Assembly (NCBI GenBank): GCA_030628755.1
Contig: DAOVQH010000072.1
Span: 1-9,609 of the forward strand
DNA: 9,609 nucleotides
From: Candidatus Cloacimonadota bacterium
GTDB lineage: Bacteria; Cloacimonadota; Cloacimonadia; Cloacimonadales; TCS61
Direction of reading: 5' to 3'
In this document: positions 7,163 through 9,609 of the stretch, one piece after another
How positions within the stretch are numbered: the stretch's first letter is position 1
Layout of the letters: each line of letters begins with the position of its first letter
The notes under the pieces: model-generated
What the model was told of the DNA's origin: nothing
Seen by the model: the letters and a program-made list of their open reading frames with translations, nothing else
Databases searched by the model: none
Position numbers and translations under genes: made by a program

Positions 7163-7180
7163 ATAATAAGAAAAATAAAT

Positions 7181-7234
7181 CACATCAGCGAAGCAGTATA
7201 ATATAAAAGTCTGGACAGGAAATTCTGGGAGTAA
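7181..7234 (+). repeat. yifB 3'-end repeat, copy C (probably the displaced original gene end)
   Basis: In the yifB frame this reads HISEAV, a premature TAA (7199-7201, where the other copies have CAA), then YKSLDRKFWE and a TAA stop at 7232-7234. It matches copy B at 44 of 51 positions and copy A at 40 of 51, all differences being transitions. Its stop lies 16 bp from the stop of the convergent histidine kinase gene, a natural spacing for the ancestral end of yifB. The premature stop fits a relic no longer under selection. Confidence 0.88.
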
Positions 7235-7250
7235 AAAATTTATTTATTCT

Positions 7251-8129
7251 TTACCCAACTCTTCTAAACTTTAAAGTAAAAACTGTTCCTTTGGGATGGT
7301 TATCTTCAATACTTACACTACCGCCATAGCTTTCCATAGCTTTGCTTACAATATATAATCCCAGACCGGTGTGCCCTTTCTTCCCATATTTGAATCCTTC
7401 ATCAAATAAATTTTCTTTTATCTTATCAGGAATTCCTATGCCATTATCAGCGATTTTTATTTCGCAGTTATTATTTTTCTTTGCAATAAAAATATTGATT
7501 TTATTTGCTTTTCCATGAATGATTGCATTTCTTAATAGGTTGTCAAACACAGAACTTAATGCTTCATCTGCTAAAATAATGCATTTACCATTAATGTCTA
7601 TTTCTATATCTTTGTAATTCTTTATTACATTTCCTAAAATTTCTCTCGTATCGTATAATCTCAAATCCTTACAGGTTGACATAAATTGCTCAAGGTCTCT
7701 CATATTTCTGATAAGGCTGACGCTCTTATCTATACTTTTTGAGGCTTCTTTTAATAAGTTTTCGTCTTTTAAGTCACTATAAATTCTTAAAGCACTTTTT
7801 ATTACAGCAAGATTATTTGTAATATCGTGTCTTAAAATTGTATTAATCAATTCCAGGTGTTCTTGATGCAAGCTCAATTCTTCTTTTTGATTTTCTATTT
7901 GTTCTTTTGCTTTTAATAATTTTCTTTCATAAATATCACTAAGTTTTGTTATTTTTCTGGAAACACTGAGTAATTTTTCGAAATGTTCTTTGAGGACTTT
8001 GAATTCAATTAATAGCTCTTTTTTTGAAATATTATTCCTTTTCAATACTTCGTTGCTATTTTTAAGTGTATCTATTTCTTTTTGAAAAATGTGGTGAGTA
8101 CTGAATTTAATTATTTTTTTTCTTTTCAT
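7251..8129 (-). CDS. Soluble histidine kinase with coiled-coil N-terminus
   Basis: 292 residues. The N-terminal part (about 15-95) is charged and helical, likely a coiled coil, with no membrane segment or recognised sensor domain. The dimerisation/phospho-acceptor helix has LRHDITNNL with H101 as the likely phosphorylated histidine. The HATPase_c domain (about 185-290) has N-box NLLRNAIIHG (197-206), G1 DNGIGIP (228-234) and G2 GHTGLGLYI (252-260), so it should be active. It is the last gene of the siaA-siaB-siaC-like operon, 16 bp after siaC and with no clear SD, suggesting translational coupling. Without a sensor of its own it probably takes input from a partner, perhaps the SiaC-like protein. 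No response regulator is in the window. The gene converges on yifB-end repeat C. Confidence 0.88.
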   Translation of the reverse strand: MKRKKIIKFSTHHIFQKEIDTLKNSNEVLKRNNISKKELLIEFKVLKEHFEKLLSVSRKITKLSDIYERKLLKAKEQIENQKEELSLHQEHLELINTILRHDITNNLAVIKSALRIYSDLKDENLLKEASKSIDKSVSLIRNMRDLEQFMSTCKDLRLYDTREILGNVIKNYKDIEIDINGKCIILADEALSSVFDNLLRNAIIHGKANKINIFIAKKNNNCEIKIADNGIGIPDKIKENLFDEGFKYGKKGHTGLGLYIVSKAMESYGGSVSIEDNHPKGTVFTLKFRRVG

Positions 8130-8145
8130 TTTATTTATGATAATT

Positions 8146-8520
8146 TTAATATGGAATTAAGTTAAAGTTTAAGTCTAAATCTTCAGCAAATTCTTCTCCT
8201 GTCTCCAAAGCATCTTCATCATCTTTTTCATAAAACCAATTAACCTGTGCATTGCCACCTTTTTTATGATAATTTTCCAAAATTTCTAAAACATCTAAAA
8301 TGCATTTGGAAGAGCTTGTATTTATATAATTTAATTTTAAATTGAGAATAGTTGTTTTATCAACTTCGGAAATAAAAGTTTCTATCCATTTGTAAATTGG
8401 TAAGAAAAACCCCATTGCATCTTCCGGATAAGAAGAACCACTCATTTCCAGAACCCCTTTCTGAACATTAAAATTAATTTCCAAGGTATATTTTGTTTTT
8501 TTTATATGCATATTATTCAT
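8146..8520 (-). CDS. siaC: SiaC-family (DUF1987) regulatory phosphoprotein
   Basis: 124 residues when started at the ATG at 8520. That start follows an AAGGAG sequence by 8 nt, whereas an earlier in-frame ATG at 8541 has no such site and would extend the overlap. Family marks are TKYTLEINFN, LEMSGSSYPEDA, NYINTSSSKCILD and VNWFYEKDDED. In Pseudomonas aeruginosa SiaC is phosphorylated on Thr68 by SiaB and dephosphorylated by SiaA, controlling a diguanylate cyclase (SiaD). With the 8520 start, the threonine in NTSSSK falls at position 68, matching that site. The start overlaps the end of siaB by 8 bp, so the genes are coupled. Here the following gene is a histidine kinase instead of siaD, so the output probably differs. 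Confidence 0.88.
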   Translation of the reverse strand: MNNMHIKKTKYTLEINFNVQKGVLEMSGSSYPEDAMGFFLPIYKWIETFISEVDKTTILNLKLNYINTSSSKCILDVLEILENYHKKGGNAQVNWFYEKDDEDALETGEEFAEDLDLNFNLIPY

Positions 8521-9082
8521 TATTGTTCTCCTTTGAGACATCTACAGATAAAATGAAAAAAGAGTATAAATCGTCAATTTTATTTATTTTCGCTTCTAAA
8601 ATATTACCGGATTTTCGGGCAATATCTATTAATCCCAGACCTGCGCTTTGAGATTCTTTTGTTCGAGGTAATTTCCTCTGTTCTAGATAATATTTTTTTA
8701 ATCCTTCCTTATCAAGCTGGTTAATATAGTTGCATTTATTGAGAATTTTTTTTGACTTAGAATTTTCGACCAGATTGCCGGAGGTTATCGTATAAAAATG
8801 TTTATTTTCACTAATATCAATGATTCCAGTTCCGATCTTTTTGTCTTCATTTTCCAAGCTTATCTTTTCAGCAGAATGATGAAGAATATTCTGGGCAAGT
8901 TCAATAAATATTGCAAATACCTTTTTAGATATTTTTTTCTGTCCAATTTTACAAGAGAACTTGTTTTTGATTGTTTCTCCTAATTCAACCAGAATATCCT
9001 GTGAAATACTACCCTTAAAAGATAATATGAGGTTTTTATCAATTCGCTTTCGGTAAAGTTCGAGTATCTCTTTTTCTATCAT
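8513..9082 (-). CDS. siaB: SiaB-family protein kinase (GHKL-fold)
   Basis: 189 residues, the usual size for SiaB (DUF6272). It has a GHKL-type ATP-binding fold: an N-box-like helix FIELAQNILHHS (about 59-70, with E61 and N65), a central GTGIIDI strand, and a glycine-rich SAGLGLIDIARKS loop (146-158). In the Pseudomonas Sia pathway SiaB is the kinase that phosphorylates SiaC on a threonine; it resembles anti-sigma kinases of the SpoIIAB/RsbW kind. The gene starts 17 bp after the siaA stop with a weak purine SD and overlaps siaC by 8 bp, so the three form one operon. Family assignment is firm from length, motifs and gene order; kinase activity is inferred. Confidence 0.87.
   Translation of the reverse strand: MIEKEILELYRKRIDKNLILSFKGSISQDILVELGETIKNKFSCKIGQKKISKKVFAIFIELAQNILHHSAEKISLENEDKKIGTGIIDISENKHFYTITSGNLVENSKSKKILNKCNYINQLDKEGLKKYYLEQRKLPRTKESQSAGLGLIDIARKSGNILEAKINKIDDLYSFFILSVDVSKENNNE
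8528..8533 (-). promoter_or_regulatory. Ribosome binding site deciding the siaC start
   Basis: On the minus strand AAGGAG precedes the ATG at 8520 by about 8 nt, within the end of siaB. It favours 8520 over the upstream ATG at 8541 as the siaC start. Confidence 0.7.
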
Positions 9083-9099
9083 TAAACACTTCTTTAAAA

Positions 9100-9609
9100 T
9101 TAAATTCCAATCCCAATTATAGTAATATCATCTCTTTGTTCTTCTTTTCCCTGATGCTTTATAAGTTCAGTTAGAAGTTTTTGCTTTTGCTTCTTGCAAC
9201 TTTGTGTGGCAATATTCAACAATAGGTTCTCTAACCTCTTTGAGCCGAATTTCTGTCCTTCAACATCCGATTGGTCAGCAAACCCATCACTTGTTAAGTA
9301 AACAGCATCACCTTCTTGAATGTTAATTTCATGGTTGGTAAATGTTCTTTTTTCTTCTTTCTGCCTGCCGCCAATCGTTTTTCTGTCCCCTTTGATTTTA
9401 GTCAGAGTTGAATTAGCAACATGGTAAAGAGGACGTTTTGCTCCTGAAAAGATTAGTTTCTGATTCTTTGGCTCCATTACACATAAACACACATCCATAC
9501 CATCGGTTGATTCTGCTTCACCAGTTTACTGTTTCAGTGCAAATCTTACTTCTGTATGCAGATTCTCTAAAATCAGGGCAGGATCGAGAATATTCTTTTC
9601 GTTAATAAG
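9100..9609 (-). pseudogene. siaA: SiaA-like PP2C/SpoIIE phosphatase, C-terminal part, interrupted by an in-frame stop (5' end outside window)
   Basis: The minus-strand frame enters from the right edge and encodes ILDPALILENLHTEVRFALKQ, then TAA (9526-9528), then continues in the same frame with TGEAESTDGMDVCLCVMEP to the real end. Both sides belong to one SpoIIE/PP2C phosphatase domain. The downstream part has SGAKRPLYHV, YLTSDGFADQSD with the metal-binding Asp, and RDDITIIGIGI at the C-terminus. One base change (for example GAA to TAA) would explain the stop. SiaA dephosphorylates SiaC, opposing SiaB, and is normally a membrane protein with an N-terminal sensor region, which lies outside the window. 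Possible readings are a recent nonsense mutation, a sequencing error, or restart at the ATG at 9498, which would lack part of the catalytic core. It heads the siaA-siaB-siaC-kinase operon. Confidence 0.8.

Noticed and set aside
1718..7234. CRISPR array or integron cassette array explanation for the three repeats
   Set aside because: The spacing is 1.8 and 3.6 kb, far too long for CRISPR. The repeats are the coding end of yifB without the folded structure of attC sites, and no IntI or Cas gene is present.
8521..8541. Upstream ATG at 8541 as the start of siaC
   Set aside because: The ATG at 8520 has an AAGGAG site at proper distance, gives the usual family length and places the phospho-threonine at position 68.
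8798..8983. Open frame of 61 codons on the plus strand
   Set aside because: It is antisense to siaB, which has clear family motifs; no independent support.

Overview
The window is AT-rich bacterial DNA with no rRNA, tRNA, CRISPR or recognisable recombinase gene. The left edge carries the tail of a secreted protein with a FlgD-type Ig-like C-terminal domain directly upstream of yifB. Such domains are abundant in Candidatus Cloacimonadota and related FCB-group or candidate-phylum bacteria, so I infer an organism of that kind. The assignment is tentative.

Layout: (1) 2-1771, plus strand: the FlgD-like tail, then an intact YifB/ComM-family AAA+ ATPase gene. (2) 1772-3611, plus strand: an XRE-ImmA/IrrE antitoxin-like regulator with a promoter/operator, overlapping a PIN-domain toxin-like gene. 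(3) 3612-7180: a palindromic repeat, then on the minus strand a 775-residue metallophosphoesterase/unknown/methyltransferase fusion gene followed 5 bp later by a CsaA-type tRNA-binding protein gene. Beyond the fusion gene lie about 590 bp of very AT-rich DNA with a decayed small reading frame. (4) 7251-9609, minus strand: a SiaABC-type partner-switch operon (SpoIIE/PP2C phosphatase broken by an in-frame stop, SiaB kinase, SiaC with the conserved phospho-threonine) ending in a soluble histidine kinase.

The main discovery is that the last 17 codons of yifB occur three times in the same orientation: at the true yifB end (1721-1771), at the end of the PIN gene (3561-3611) and next to the histidine kinase (7184-7234). 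Over 51 aligned columns, 38 are invariant and all 13 variable ones are transitions, mostly at synonymous codon positions. The three copies bracket two accessory segments: the toxin-antitoxin pair, and the phosphoesterase-methyltransferase/CsaA pair. This is what stacked integrations into the 3' end of yifB would leave, each element restoring the gene end with its own version. The rightmost copy ends 16 bp from the histidine kinase stop, so the ancestral locus was probably yifB converging on the sia-like operon. Neither segment encodes an integrase, so they are cassette-like islets that were mobilised in trans or have lost their recombinase.

Functional picture: a housekeeping ATPase gene serves as the landing site for stability/defence cargo beside a signalling operon. 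The phosphoesterase-methyltransferase fusion is the least familiar protein here and the best candidate for an undescribed system.
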